From the NCBI GenBank assembly GCA_937927915.1, contig CALGKB010000003.1, forward strand, positions 1 through 64,000: DNA of 64,000 nucleotides, written 5' to 3'. Of this stretch, positions 37,714-46,040 are shown piece after piece. The notes beneath the pieces are model-generated. The model was not told the DNA's origin, ran no database searches, and saw nothing but the letters and a program-made list of their open reading frames with translations. Both the position numbers and the translations under genes were made by a program. Origin of the DNA: an uncultured Pseudanabaenaceae cyanobacterium. GTDB lineage: Bacteria; Cyanobacteriota; Cyanobacteriia; Pseudanabaenales; Pseudanabaenaceae. Within the stretch, counting starts at the first letter, position 1. Each line of letters opens with the position of its first letter.

Positions 37714-38789
37714 GGGGCAGTGGTCTCTAGGAGTTTCTGTTCCGTTGCCTCAGCCCTATTGGTGGAGTTGCGCAATTCATCTAAGAGGGATTTACAGGAA
37801 CTAGCCAGCGGTACGGCAATGATTAAACCCAGGGGTCCTGCCACCTGTAACCCCACCAGGAGAGAGATTAAAATTAAAGCCGGCTCCAAGCCCGTCAGTT
37901 CTCCCAAAATGCGGGGGGCAACCAAGTTGTTCATCGCCTGGTCGATCGCTAACACTGTAATCAACACCTTCAGTCCCAGCCAGAAGTTCTGCAACGCCAC
38001 CAGAATAGTGATGATGGTCACGGTCAATGCCCCCGCAAAGGGAATAATGCCCATGACGGCAATCCCCACCCCAAACAACACCCCAAAGGGGACTTTCAAC
38101 GCCAAGAACGCCAGGGTAATCAAAGTGCCGTTGAGGGAAGCCAGGGTGACCTGTCCAATGTAGTAGTTTTGGAAGTTTTCCCGCAGCGATCGTTGAATGG
38201 GCATTCCAATTCGGGGGGGCAACAGACGGAACAGCCCTTCCCACAGATTCTTGCCGTTCAGGAGGAGATAGAAGGTGAGAACCAGAGTCAGCAGTACCTT
38301 GAAGGCGTTGCCTGCCGTATCCAGCACCAGGGAGATGGCTTTCCCTGAGAGGTTTTGAATTTCCCCTGACAAGCGACCGGCTGCCTGCACCGCTAGCCCC
38401 GTGATGTTGAGGGGGATATTTTGCGATTCCGCCCACGCCTGCAGAGTTTGCAGTTGCTTGATGCCTGACTCGATCAAACTGGGAAACCTTTTCACCAGGT
38501 CATTGAGCTGTCCGAGGGCAATGGGGACAACAAAGAAGGCAATCAGGGCGATCACTGACAGCGCCAGGAGAGAAACTACTGCCACGGCATTGTTGCGTTT
38601 AACACCCTGGGCAGTGAGAAATTCCACCGCATAGTTGAGCAGGAAAGCCAGAATCGCCGCTGCGATGAAAATACTGGTAAAGGGCTGAAAAAATTTCATC
38701 ACCACCAGGGCAAGCCAGCCATTGAGCACAATTAGGGGAAATGTTAGCCCAATCACCAACAGGCGCTGCAGAGAACGATCGGGGTTCAT
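37710..38789 (-). CDS. AI-2E family (PerM-like) transporter
   Basis: A 359-residue membrane protein from ATG 38789, which lies four bases after the Ycf51 stop and directly before the conserved part. It has about eight membrane helices, LNDLVKRFPSLIESG in the periplasmic region, LVLTFYLLLNGKNLWE, and GTLITLAFLALKVPFGVLFGVGIAV-type core pieces of the AI-2E/UPF0118 family. Members include TqsA-type exporters and Na+/H+ antiporters, so the substrate is open. The middle gene of a Ycf51, transporter, FAD-oxidase operon. Confidence 0.88.
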   Translation of the reverse strand: MNPDRSLQRLLVIGLTFPLIVLNGWLALVVMKFFQPFTSIFIAAAILAFLLNYAVEFLTAQGVKRNNAVAVVSLLALSVIALIAFFVVPIALGQLNDLVKRFPSLIESGIKQLQTLQAWAESQNIPLNITGLAVQAAGRLSGEIQNLSGKAISLVLDTAGNAFKVLLTLVLTFYLLLNGKNLWEGLFRLLPPRIGMPIQRSLRENFQNYYIGQVTLASLNGTLITLAFLALKVPFGVLFGVGIAVMGIIPFAGALTVTIITILVALQNFWLGLKVLITVLAIDQAMNNLVAPRILGELTGLEPALILISLLVGLQVAGPLGLIIAVPLASSCKSLLDELRNSTNRAEATEQKLLETTAP

Positions 38790-38793
38790 AGTT

Positions 38794-39306
38794 TCATGGA
38801 CGGAGTGACTGGAGTCGGGCAAAATTGGCATCATCGATATACAGGACGCGATCGGGGTCATGACGTTGGCGCAGAGACTGCCGCCAATAACCTAAGTATA
38901 AAGGCTCAGAGACACCAGGACGCGGATGCACGATCGTGCGGGCATAGACCGTGAGGGTATCGCTGGTTCTCCCAGGGGAAAATAGGCGTGCTGCCGCCTG
39001 TTGTAAAGTCAGGGCTAACTCCTCTGGCGTGATAGTGGGGGCAACGGCAATCACAGCTTCTGCCCCAAAGCGATCGTAGACAGTTTTGTAGGGAGCGGCT
39101 CCTGGCACAGCTTCCTTGGTCAAGGGGGTAAGGCTGAGGGCAAATAGCCCCACTGTCAGGACCAGGGAAAAGAGGGTTACTCCCACCATACGGAAGCGCC
39201 AGCCCCACTTTTGCACAAAGGCAAAGCCCGTCACAATGGCACAGGCAAGTACAAATAGCCCCATCCCCTGCGCAATCTGACCAAATTCAACCGTTGTCAG
39301 TACCAT
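38794..39306 (-). CDS. ycf51: Ycf51 family protein
   Basis: From ATG 39306 a 170-residue protein with two N-terminal membrane helices (GMGLFVLACAIVTGFAFV and VGVTLFSLVLTVGLFALSL) and a soluble domain containing RFGAEAVIAVAP, TIVHPRPGVSEPLYLGYWR. These match Ycf51, a family shared by cyanobacteria and some algal plastids with no assigned function. The longer open frame starts with TTG and overlaps the divergent promoter region. Confidence 0.83.
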   Translation of the reverse strand: MVLTTVEFGQIAQGMGLFVLACAIVTGFAFVQKWGWRFRMVGVTLFSLVLTVGLFALSLTPLTKEAVPGAAPYKTVYDRFGAEAVIAVAPTITPEELALTLQQAAARLFSPGRTSDTLTVYARTIVHPRPGVSEPLYLGYWRQSLRQRHDPDRVLYIDDANFARLQSLRP

Positions 39307-39367
39307 GCCTAACCCATATCCCAAGTCTTATAGTATAGCGGTTCGTGAGCACTGCCAATCACTCCCG

Positions 39368-39964
39368 ATGCATACCCCCTCTCTCCACTGGCAACGTTTG
39401 TCCCAGATCACTCCCTGTCTTGCCTGGCTCAGTCCTGGGGAGTTGGTCCCCTCTCACCACCGTTTCTACCGCAGTCGCACCTTTCTCCGACAGATTCTGG
39501 GGCAGTACCTCCATTTACCCCCCGCTGCCGTTCCCCTCACCACAAACCCTAGTGGCAAACCTGTTCTAGTTAATTTCCCCCTCCACTTCAACCTCGCCCA
39601 CAGTGGAGATTGGCTAGTAGTGGCAGTTAGCGATCGTTCTCCTGTGGGAGTTGACCTGGAAAAAATCAGACCCCGCCCCTACCAGCAGTTGATCGATCGC
39701 TATTTCTCTAGCAGGGAAGGACAGTGGTTCAGCCATCAGGCAGCCGAGGAGCTATTTTATCGGGCATGGGTAGCTAAGGAAGCCTACGCTAAGCTGCTGG
39801 AACTCCCCCTTTTGCCGTCCTTACGCCAGTTAGAAACCATCCCCCTCCTAACAGAGAGAAAAATGACAGTCGTTCAGCCAGGTCCACAAGGCGGGGAAAT
39901 AACGATCGAAGTGATCGACTCTCCCCCAGGCTACGCTGCTGCCCTAGCCTACCGAACCCTCTAA
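39368..39964 (+). CDS. 4'-phosphopantetheinyl transferase, Sfp/HetI type
   Basis: About 198 residues from ATG 39368. Sfp-type transferases attach the phosphopantetheine arm of CoA to acyl or peptidyl carrier proteins. Signature: [25 protein letters not shown] (Mg-binding Asp/Glu) and [14 protein letters not shown] (W-x-x-K-E-A-x-x-K). Cyanobacteria usually have one Sfp-type enzyme serving fatty-acid, polyketide and other carriers. A start at 39305 would overlap the divergent ycf51 start codon; a TATAGT box near 39329 argues for the shorter form. Its 3' end overlaps that of sufB by 21 bases. Confidence 0.88.
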   Translation: MHTPSLHWQRLSQITPCLAWLSPGELVPSHHRFYRSRTFLRQILGQYLHLPPAAVPLTTNPSGKPVLVNFPLHFNLAHSGDWLVVAVSDRSPVGVDLEKIRPRPYQQLIDRYFSSREGQWFSHQAAEELFYRAWVAKEAYAKLLELPLLPSLRQLETIPLLTERKMTVVQPGPQGGEITIEVIDSPPGYAAALAYRTL

Positions 39965-42295
39965 TTTCAGTGCCAGGAGTTTATCTGCCTCCACCGCAAA
40001 TTCCATCGGCAGAGCGTTGAATACCTCCCGACAGAAGCCGCTGATCATCATGGAGACCGCCTGTTCAGGGTCAATGCCCCGCTGTTGGAAGTAGAAGAGC
40101 TGCTCCTCCCCAATCTTGGACACACTGGCTTCATGTTCCACTTTGGCAGTGGGATTTTTTACCTCGATATAGGGGAAAGTATTTGCCTGGGAGTTATCCC
40201 CGATGAGCATAGAGTCACACTGGGCAAAACTGCGGGCTCCATCCGCCTTGGGACCCACTTTCACCAAACCCCGATAGCTATTGCGGGAATGCCCCGCCGA
40301 AATCCCCTTGGAGATAATCTTGCTACGGGTGTTGCGCCCAATGTGGATCATCTTTGTCCCCGTGTCCGCCTGCTGGTAGTTATTGGTCAGGGCGACGGAG
40401 TAAAATTCACCCACTGAGTTATCCCCCACTAACACACAACTGGGGTACTTCCAGGTAATAGCTGATCCCGTTTCCACCTGCGTCCAGGAAATCTTGGAAT
40501 TAACTCCCTGGCACAACCCCCGCTTCGTTACAAAATTGTAGATACCACCCTTACCATTGGCATCTCCTGCGTACCAATTCTGCACAGTGGAATATTTAAT
40601 TTCGGCGTTATCTAATGCCACCAATTCCACCACGGCAGCGTGCAATTGATTAGTATCAAACATGGGAGCTGTACAGTTGTGGACAGCAAATCCCCGTACT
40701 AGGTAGCTGTGGGTTTCCGCTACATCAATATTGAAGACCAAGTCATCCCAAGGCTCACGGGTAATCTCCCGAATGGGTACTAGGAAATGTGTGTCAGTTT
40801 CCTGTATGACATCCCACTTCTTATTGGGAGTGTAGCCTACTTGATACAGAGGTTGCCGCTGCATAATCCGATCGCTCTGGTGGGCAAATTTGCCTGCTCC
40901 CTCTGGACGAGTTTGTATCCAACTGTAGATGCCTAGACGATTCAATAACATCTGAGTAGTACAGTAACGCACCATTGTTGAACCCTGCCGTTGGCAGATA
41001 TTCCCATCTCCCACCAGATAGGCATCCAACAGAATGCAATCCGGTTGCTCAGTTAAATACACAGGACGACCAGTAATTGACCTGACTAATTCCCTAGTCC
41101 CCTCTGCTAAATCTCCCTCATGTAAGCCAAAGAAAAATTGATTGGTGTGTTGCTTGTTCAAGTGGTTGTAATAGGTACTATCCTCTGCCCAGTAGTAGCC
41201 GAGATTGCTAAATACCTGATTCTCCCTTGCCCGCAGTTTAGGTACTAGCAGAAAATCTCCCTTTTCTAGCTCCTCTGCCTTCACCCATTGGGGTTGAGCT
41301 TGTTTCAATTTCTCTGTATCTACTTCAGGTAGCCAACCATTGCGGGTCGATCGTTTTTGCAATACATCCCGTCCCTTGATGACCAAGACAGGATGCTCAG
41401 TAGTTAAGCGGAAAGCATTATAGCTGGAGACAGGACAGACTGTCAGCATATCCCCTTTATAATGGCGCACCATCACTGCCCGCACTTTCTGGGGATTACC
41501 CTCGTGGTCATAGACCTGGTCTCCTGGCTTGAGACTCTCAATGTTGACCCAACCATCGGGAGTAGAAACTTGCTCCCCTGCAGGATGGCATCCCTCTAGG
41601 TAACTCACATAGCTTCCCTCCTCCGCAATGATGAGGGTACGTTCAAATTGCCCCGACTCCCCATTGTTAATGCGGAAATAGGTGGAAAGTTCCATTGGAC
41701 AGCGCACACCCTTGGGAATGTACACAAATGATCCATCACTAAATACGGCAGAATTGAGGGCGGCATAGTAGTTATCGCCGATCGGTACAACGCTGCCCAA
41801 ATATTTCTTTACCAACTCCGGATATTCCCGCAGCGCCTCCGAGATAGAGCAGAAAATCACGCCCACCTTTGCCAAATCCTTCTTAAATGTGGTAGCGATG
41901 GAAACACTGTCAAAAATAGCATCCACTGCCACATTAGCCAAACGCTTCTGCTCGGAGAGAGGAATACCCAACTTCTCAAAGGTTTCTAACAGCTCGGGGT
42001 CAACTTCTTCTAAGCTCTTTTTCTTCTGACTAGATTTGGGCGCAGAATAGTAGATGATGTCCTGGTAATCAATAGGGGGATAATGCACCTCTGCCCAAGT
42101 AGGGGGAGTCATCTTTAGCCACTGCCGATAAGCCCGCAGGCGAAACTCCAGCATGAATTCAGGCTCCTGCTTCTTGGCAGAAATCAGACGAATAATCTCC
42201 TCATTCAAACCCTTGGGGATCACATCCGCTTCGATGGGGGTGACGAAGCCGTACTTGTACGGTTGATTTACTAGTGCTTGGACAGTCGCAGTCAT
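39944..42295 (-). CDS. sufB: SufB with in-frame intein (Fe-S cluster scaffold)
   Basis: From ATG 42295 the precursor has 783 residues; removal of a 305-residue intein leaves 478, the normal SufB length. SufB with SufC and SufD builds [4Fe-4S] clusters. N-terminal extein starts [20 protein letters not shown]; it has [21 protein letters not shown] and [17 protein letters not shown]-type blocks; the C-extein resumes with [19 protein letters not shown] and ends with the family's [15 protein letters not shown]...GFCREVF. The intein splits the protein between Gly235 and the conserved Cys of CTAP. Unusually, sufC, sufD and sufS do not follow: the next gene is convergent. Divergent from sufR, with the SufR operator between. 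Confidence 0.96.
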   Translation of the reverse strand: MTATVQALVNQPYKYGFVTPIEADVIPKGLNEEIIRLISAKKQEPEFMLEFRLRAYRQWLKMTPPTWAEVHYPPIDYQDIIYYSAPKSSQKKKSLEEVDPELLETFEKLGIPLSEQKRLANVAVDAIFDSVSIATTFKKDLAKVGVIFCSISEALREYPELVKKYLGSVVPIGDNYYAALNSAVFSDGSFVYIPKGVRCPMELSTYFRINNGESGQFERTLIIAEEGSYVSYLEGCHPAGEQVSTPDGWVNIESLKPGDQVYDHEGNPQKVRAVMVRHYKGDMLTVCPVSSYNAFRLTTEHPVLVIKGRDVLQKRSTRNGWLPEVDTEKLKQAQPQWVKAEELEKGDFLLVPKLRARENQVFSNLGYYWAEDSTYYNHLNKQHTNQFFFGLHEGDLAEGTRELVRSITGRPVYLTEQPDCILLDAYLVGDGNICQRQGSTMVRYCTTQMLLNRLGIYSWIQTRPEGAGKFAHQSDRIMQRQPLYQVGYTPNKKWDVIQETDTHFLVPIREITREPWDDLVFNIDVAETHSYLVRGFAVHNCTAPMFDTNQLHAAVVELVALDNAEIKYSTVQNWYAGDANGKGGIYNFVTKRGLCQGVNSKISWTQVETGSAITWKYPSCVLVGDNSVGEFYSVALTNNYQQADTGTKMIHIGRNTRSKIISKGISAGHSRNSYRGLVKVGPKADGARSFAQCDSMLIGDNSQANTFPYIEVKNPTAKVEHEASVSKIGEEQLFYFQQRGIDPEQAVSMMISGFCREVFNALPMEFAVEADKLLALKLEGSVG
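40676..41590 (-). other. SufB intein with degenerate homing-endonuclease region
   Basis: 305 residues, from Cys1 ([14 protein letters not shown]) to the His-Asn terminus (VRGFAVHN) followed by Cys+1. Splicing block A, block B with TTEHPVLV (T-x-x-H), block [15 protein letters not shown] and block G are all intact, so protein splicing should work. Between B and F lie about 200 residues, too long for a mini-intein (~140) and too short for a full bifunctional one (~400+). A single LAGLIDADG-like stretch, [12 protein letters not shown], is coded near 40997-41035; the second motif is not found, so the endonuclease is probably inactive. Confidence 0.93.
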
Positions 42296-42358
42296 GAACG
42301 CCTCTCTGGGGAACTTAAACAATATTTTGGTTTCTTAAGTCATTATAGAGTACTATAA

Positions 42359-42372
42359 CAACATCTGCGTTG
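42359..42372. promoter_or_regulatory. SufR operator CAAC-N6-GTTG
   Basis: A perfect CAAC-N6-GTTG inverted repeat (extended by one base pair to ACAAC/GTTGT) lies in the 86-base gap between the divergent sufB and sufR starts. This is the published recognition pattern of cyanobacterial SufR. It overlaps an alternative in-frame TTG of sufR, so that TTG is not the start. Occupancy would repress both genes when SufR carries its cluster. Confidence 0.85.
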
Positions 42373-42381
42373 TCAAAGTCT

Positions 42382-43017
42382 ATGACTTCCCTGATTTCCC
42401 CCTCTACCAAAGAAGAGATTTTGCGCTATCTGTTGAAAAACGATCGGGTGACTGCCCAGACCCTGGCGGAGAAGTTAGGTATTAGTCCCCAAGCTGTGCG
42501 TCGTCATCTCAACGACCTGGAGGAGTGGGGTTTGGTCACCCATGCGGTTACCCCTGCCAAGGCTATGGGTCGTCCCCAGTATTTGTATAGCTTAACACCC
42601 CAGGGCAAAAGTCAGTTTCCCAAGCGCTACGGGGAATTTTCTGTCAATTTGCTGCAATCCCTCAGCCGCACCGTCGGGCAGGAATCGGTCCGCCAACTCC
42701 TCCACCAGCAATGGCAGGACAAGGCACAGCACTACAGACAGCTTATCGGTCACCTCCCCCTGCGGGAACGCCTGGAACAGCTAGCACTCCTCCGCCGCCA
42801 GGAAGGCTATATCACCGAGTGGTTTCCCCACAGCGATGGGGAGGGCTTTATCTACAAGGAATATAACTGTGTCATTGCGGAAGTTGCCACCTCCTTCCCC
42901 CACGTCTGCTCCCACGAACTGGAGATGTTCAGCGCCATTTTTGCGGAGTTTAAGGTCGATCGGATTCACTGGCTGGTGGGGGGGGAACATTTTTGCGGTT
43001 ATTCTATTTGCCAATAG
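42382..43017 (+). CDS. sufR: Iron-sulfur-cluster-sensing repressor SufR
   Basis: A 211-residue DeoR/ArsR-like winged-helix repressor. The N-terminus has the helix-turn-helix TAQTLAEKLGISPQAVRRHLNDLEEWG; the C-terminus has the cluster-binding cysteines in YNCVIAEVATSFPHVC and GEHFCGYSI. The full family pattern is C-x12-C-x13-C-x14-C; here the third Cys is Phe, leaving three. In Synechocystis SufR three cysteines are reported sufficient, so the protein is probably functional. It represses the suf genes and itself; the operator sits just upstream. ATG 42382 chosen over a TTG inside the operator. Confidence 0.93.
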   Translation: MTSLISPSTKEEILRYLLKNDRVTAQTLAEKLGISPQAVRRHLNDLEEWGLVTHAVTPAKAMGRPQYLYSLTPQGKSQFPKRYGEFSVNLLQSLSRTVGQESVRQLLHQQWQDKAQHYRQLIGHLPLRERLEQLALLRRQEGYITEWFPHSDGEGFIYKEYNCVIAEVATSFPHVCSHELEMFSAIFAEFKVDRIHWLVGGEHFCGYSICQ

Positions 43018-43037
43018 GCGTCCTTTTATGTTATATT
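43008..43037 (+). promoter_or_regulatory. Candidate promoter of tRNA-Phe
   Basis: TTGCCA (43008-43013) and TATATT (43032-43037) with an 18-base spacer, 17 bases before the tRNA 5' end. The -35 hexamer overlaps the last codons of sufR. Confidence 0.55.
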
Positions 43038-43054
43038 AGGCAAGCACTAAGCGC

Positions 43055-43127
<73 letters not shown>

Positions 43128-43140
43128 TTGTGCAGACCAT

Positions 43141-43167
43141 AGCCCTATAGCAGTTACAGGGCTTTTC
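43141..43167 (+). terminator. Candidate terminator after tRNA-Phe
   Basis: AGCCCT and AGGGCT form a 6-bp stem with an 11-base loop, followed by TTTT and a pyrimidine-rich tail, 14 bases after the tRNA. Fits an intrinsic terminator. Confidence 0.55.
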
Positions 43168-43354
43168 TCTCTACTGAATTTCTTTACTCCTGAATGTTAG
43201 ATTAGACAGAGATATTGTCTAGCGCTGAGACTACTAGCCAAGTAGGGGCAAGTACCAATCTAAGAAGTGCAAAATCCCGACTGATGAGGAAAAAGGTACA
43301 CAAGAAAAAAACAGCCTGGGTAAATGTGATAGGTTTGCTTGCCACCTATGGTCC

Positions 43355-43382
43355 GGATCACCCCCACGTGTGTGGGGACAAC
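43355..43382 (-). CRISPR. Single leftover type I-E CRISPR repeat
   Basis: A 28-nt element whose core CCCCAC-GTGT-GTGGGG forms a 6-bp stem with a 4-base loop, flanked by GGATCA and ACAAC; in the reverse orientation it begins GTTGTCCCC and ends GGTGATCC, the form of I-E repeats. It lies 19 bases beyond the cas2e stop. I searched the surrounding bases to tRNA-Phe by eye and found no second copy and no spacer, so the array has collapsed to one repeat. Confidence 0.7.
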
Positions 43383-43401
43383 ACTTCCAAAATAGTTGAT
43401 T

Positions 43402-43677
43402 TTAGGCAATTTTGACAAGCAGGACACCCTCTATGTCTACTAAGAGACGAGAGGGATCACCGATAGTGCGGGCAGTAAACCCCTGTTCAGTGTTGGTGGA
43501 GAAAATCATAACAGCAGAGCCTTCTTGCTGCAGTTTTTTAGTTACCAGCTGCCACAGTTCCTCCCGCACTAGAGCAGAAACTTTACCGACAAATACGCCT
43601 GCTTTGACCTCAAACAACCAGCGACTCAGCTCACCTCTTAAACTGGGCTGGGCACGTTCCACCACAAAAACTACCAT
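43402..43677 (-). CDS. cas2: CRISPR-associated endonuclease Cas2e (type I-E)
   Basis: A 91-residue intact open frame of the CRISPR-associated Cas2e family, the structural partner of Cas1 in the spacer-integration complex. Diagnostic stretches: MVVFVVERAQPSLRGELSRWL, EVKAGVFVGKVSALVREELW, and IFSTNTEQGFTARTIGDPSR. The ATG follows a GGAGG site located at the 3' end of cas1. With cas1 broken and no array left, the protein has no evident job in adaptation here. Confidence 0.92.
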   Translation of the reverse strand: MVVFVVERAQPSLRGELSRWLFEVKAGVFVGKVSALVREELWQLVTKKLQQEGSAVMIFSTNTEQGFTARTIGDPSRLLVDIEGVLLVKIA

Positions 43678-44556
43678 CTATACCTCCTCTTCACCCCAGG
43701 CTTGACCACCTTCTACTGCTCCCTGTTCTGGGTCCCATAACTGACCAACAGCGGGAGAGGTTTCATCTATTTTCCCTACCTGCAAAATTTCGTCTACATC
43801 TGGCACAATGCGTGACATGAGTTTAATTTCATTGAATTTTTCCCGACATTTGCGCCTAACAGCTTTTTCATCCAAGCCAAATTCAGCAACGGCTGCAAAG
43901 GCAGCAGGAATGGTAGTTTCAGTTTTGTAGAGGTCAGCTATATCATATACAAAGGATAATGGCTTGCCAGTGTGAATAAATCCCAGGGCAGAAGAGTAGC
44001 TCACACTGTTCAAAGCAGCTTGGCAAACGGCGTAAAGGCAGCTATTGGCAACAGAGATAGCACGGTTAATGGGATTGGCTTTTTCCCACTGACCGAGTTT
44101 GTAGTCTCTGCCTTGCTAAGGCGGCTGTAGGCAGTGCGTACCCTTACTCCTTCTAGCCCCCGAATTTGTTCTAGGCTCAAGCCTTCCTTGAGTGGTTCTT
44201 GCAAGCGAAATTCATACATTCTGCGCACCACCTGTAGATGGGTTGCTGGATTTGCCCACACTTGCGCTTGGTGATAAAGTCTAGCCACACTACTAGAGCT
44301 ACTCACACCTCTAGCATAGAAACGGAGACTGTCTTCCCCTACCCACTGCACAGCACAGGCATTATCAGCCAAGGCTTTGATGGCGGCATGGGTAATTGTG
44401 CTAAAGCGTGTTAAGGCTAGCGCAGGGAATCACATACTTGGCATCTTCCTGATAAACAGCGATCACTTTAGCATCTTGTTCAATACGACAGCGATCGAAA
44501 TAAGCAAAACTCAAGCTATCCCTTACTTTAGGTAATCGCCGCAATGATTCTTTCAT
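43678..44556 (-). pseudogene. cas1: cas1e, broken by two frameshifting deletions
   Basis: Three reading frames in series make up one Cas1e. Frame A starts at ATG 44556 after AGGAGG (LRRLPKVRDSLSFAYFDRC...IPCASL) and hits TAG at 44403. Frame B resumes as TITHAAIKALADNACAVQWVGEDSLRFYARG and ends near YSRLSKA. Frame C resumes near 44105-44118 with RDYKLGQWEKANPINRAISV and runs through ALGFIHTGKPLSFVYDIADLYK to the stop at 43678. At both joints a few expected residues (the LLLGPGT-type segment and the loop before RDYK) are missing, so small deletions rather than single-base slips broke the gene. The integrase cannot be made as one chain. Confidence 0.9.
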
Positions 44557-44567
44557 TTAATCCTCCT

Positions 44568-45189
44568 CTAGGTTAATTTGGCAATTGATAACAAGCCACA
44601 GCCGTAGGCGCGTCCACGCCCGATCCCTTCACACAAAGCTTTGATAAAAAGTTCACGGTTAGTAATTTCTAGCACTCCCTGCATCAGCACACAGGCAATG
44701 CGGATTGGGTCTTTTTGGTTAGGTTTGCGCCCGTAGATTTTGGTATTAGGAATCCAATCAACGGTATGTACTGCGAAGCCATGTTTTACAGCTTGGCGTG
44801 CTAACCATTGCTGCTGCTCCTCCATCCGCCACAATTCCACAGTTTTGTGAGATTTTTTGTCCCTTTTACTGGGATTAGCTTTGAGGCGGAACTGCAGAAG
44901 TTGTCCTACTGTCAGAGCATCTAACATTTTCTGCATCTGGATAGTTGGGGGGCAGTTTCTGCCAATCAGGGGCAATTCCTGACTGCACCAGAATAGTCAT
45001 ACTATCGGGTCCGTGGCGAAACAAAATCTGCCACTGGGATCGGGCTGTACTGTTACTGTTTGGGCTGTAGTTTTCTTGGTTGGGGAATGCCTCCATAATG
45101 CGCTGATGTAACTTGTAGGCGTTGCCAATTTCAGCGTAGATTTTGGGGAAATGGGGATTGAGTTCTAGTTTGGAAAGATACATAGCCAT
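44568..45189 (-). pseudogene. cas6: cas6e (cse3/casE), frameshifted
   Basis: Cas6e cuts pre-crRNA and stays on the crRNA 3' hairpin in Cascade. The N-terminal half (MYLSKLELNPHFP...YKLHQRIMEAFP, ILVQSGIAPDW) is read from 45189 or 45183; the C-terminal half (ALTVGQLLQFRLKANPSKR ... GIGRGRAYGCGLLSIAKL, the Gly-rich family tail) is in another frame. Removing one base from the run of four A on the coding strand (44927-44930) restores a continuous protein, so one inserted base is the simplest cause. A sequencing error in the homopolymer is possible, but the neighbouring genes show independent damage. Confidence 0.88.
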
Positions 45190-46036
45190 TTACTAAACAG
45201 GGAGAAGTTAAATTGTGACTAAGATCAATTGTTGTCTGCTGTAATGGTCTTGGAGTTAATCCATTGAATAGGTTTGCAAAGCTGAGTGTTCCTGATTTTT
45301 TTATAGGTTTCTGCCAGCCCATTCCATAGAGAGCTTGCCTAACTTTGTCAGGTAAGTTTTTCACATATTCTGACAATGGTAAATCGTTGGCGTAAGGGAA
45401 ATAGTTAGTATTGGAAGCAATCCAGTCAGCTACTGTAGACAACCCTGCCAAAATTATAGCGGCTGCATTACTGCACTCCTGGGGTAAATCCCTGGACTGC
45501 AAGCCTGTATAGTCCTGTAATTGGATAAAAACTTCCTTCCTAAAATTATTCCATATTGGATCGTCCCCCATCCCCTCAGAATCTAGTTCCTGTATCTCTT
45601 TGCTAGTAGGGAAAAAACCATGGTGTCCACCAGTAATTTTGGCAAAGTGTTGCGCTAATCTCATGCCCATTCCTAGCTCTTGCAAAAACTCTGGTAAGGT
45701 TTTCGCAGTGACGGTACCATGCGGTACTTTCTGTACCTGACGAAACCTCTCGTAAATCTCTCCGAGTACTATTTCTTTTCCTAGCTCTGGCAGTTGCAAC
45801 TGAAAGGAAGGACAAACCTTTCCTAAGTCATGGCTACCTGCCAAAAAACTACACCACCGCATCAGAGCGTCTCTTTCCAGCTTCAATCCCTCTGACAAGC
45901 GCTCAACTACTGCCTCACTCAAATAGTCTTTTACTATCTGCTTAGCCACTTCTGCAGTATCAACCAGATGATGAATCAAGGGATGATAATTTAATACCCC
46001 TGCTTGCCCAGCCTTTGCCCAGAATTTTAGCCCCAT
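45190..46036 (-). pseudogene. cas3: cas3 N-terminal HD-nuclease remnant
   Basis: Encodes only the HD domain of a type I-E Cas3. ATG 46036 is followed by LKFWAKAGQAGVLNYHPLIHHLVDTAEVA; HD-motif pieces SHDLGK and GGHHGFFP are intact, and the linker reaches PRPLQQTTIDLSHNLTSPCLV, the position just before the Walker A motif of the helicase. There the sequence jumps, at about 45190, into the bases immediately upstream of cas6e, and the frame runs on as nonsense to 45131. The helicase and the genes normally between cas3 and cas6e (cas8e, cas11, cas7, cas5) are gone, by one deletion. Confidence 0.9.
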
Positions 46037-46040
46037 ACCA

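Noticed and set aside
39305-39367. Longer start of the phosphopantetheinyl transferase at 39305
   Set aside because: It would overlap the divergent ycf51 start codon and cover a TATAGT box; ATG 39368 fits better.
43215-43415. 66-codon plus-strand frame between tRNA-Phe and cas2e
   Set aside because: No ribosome-binding site, reads through the CRISPR repeat and into cas2e antisense; not a gene.
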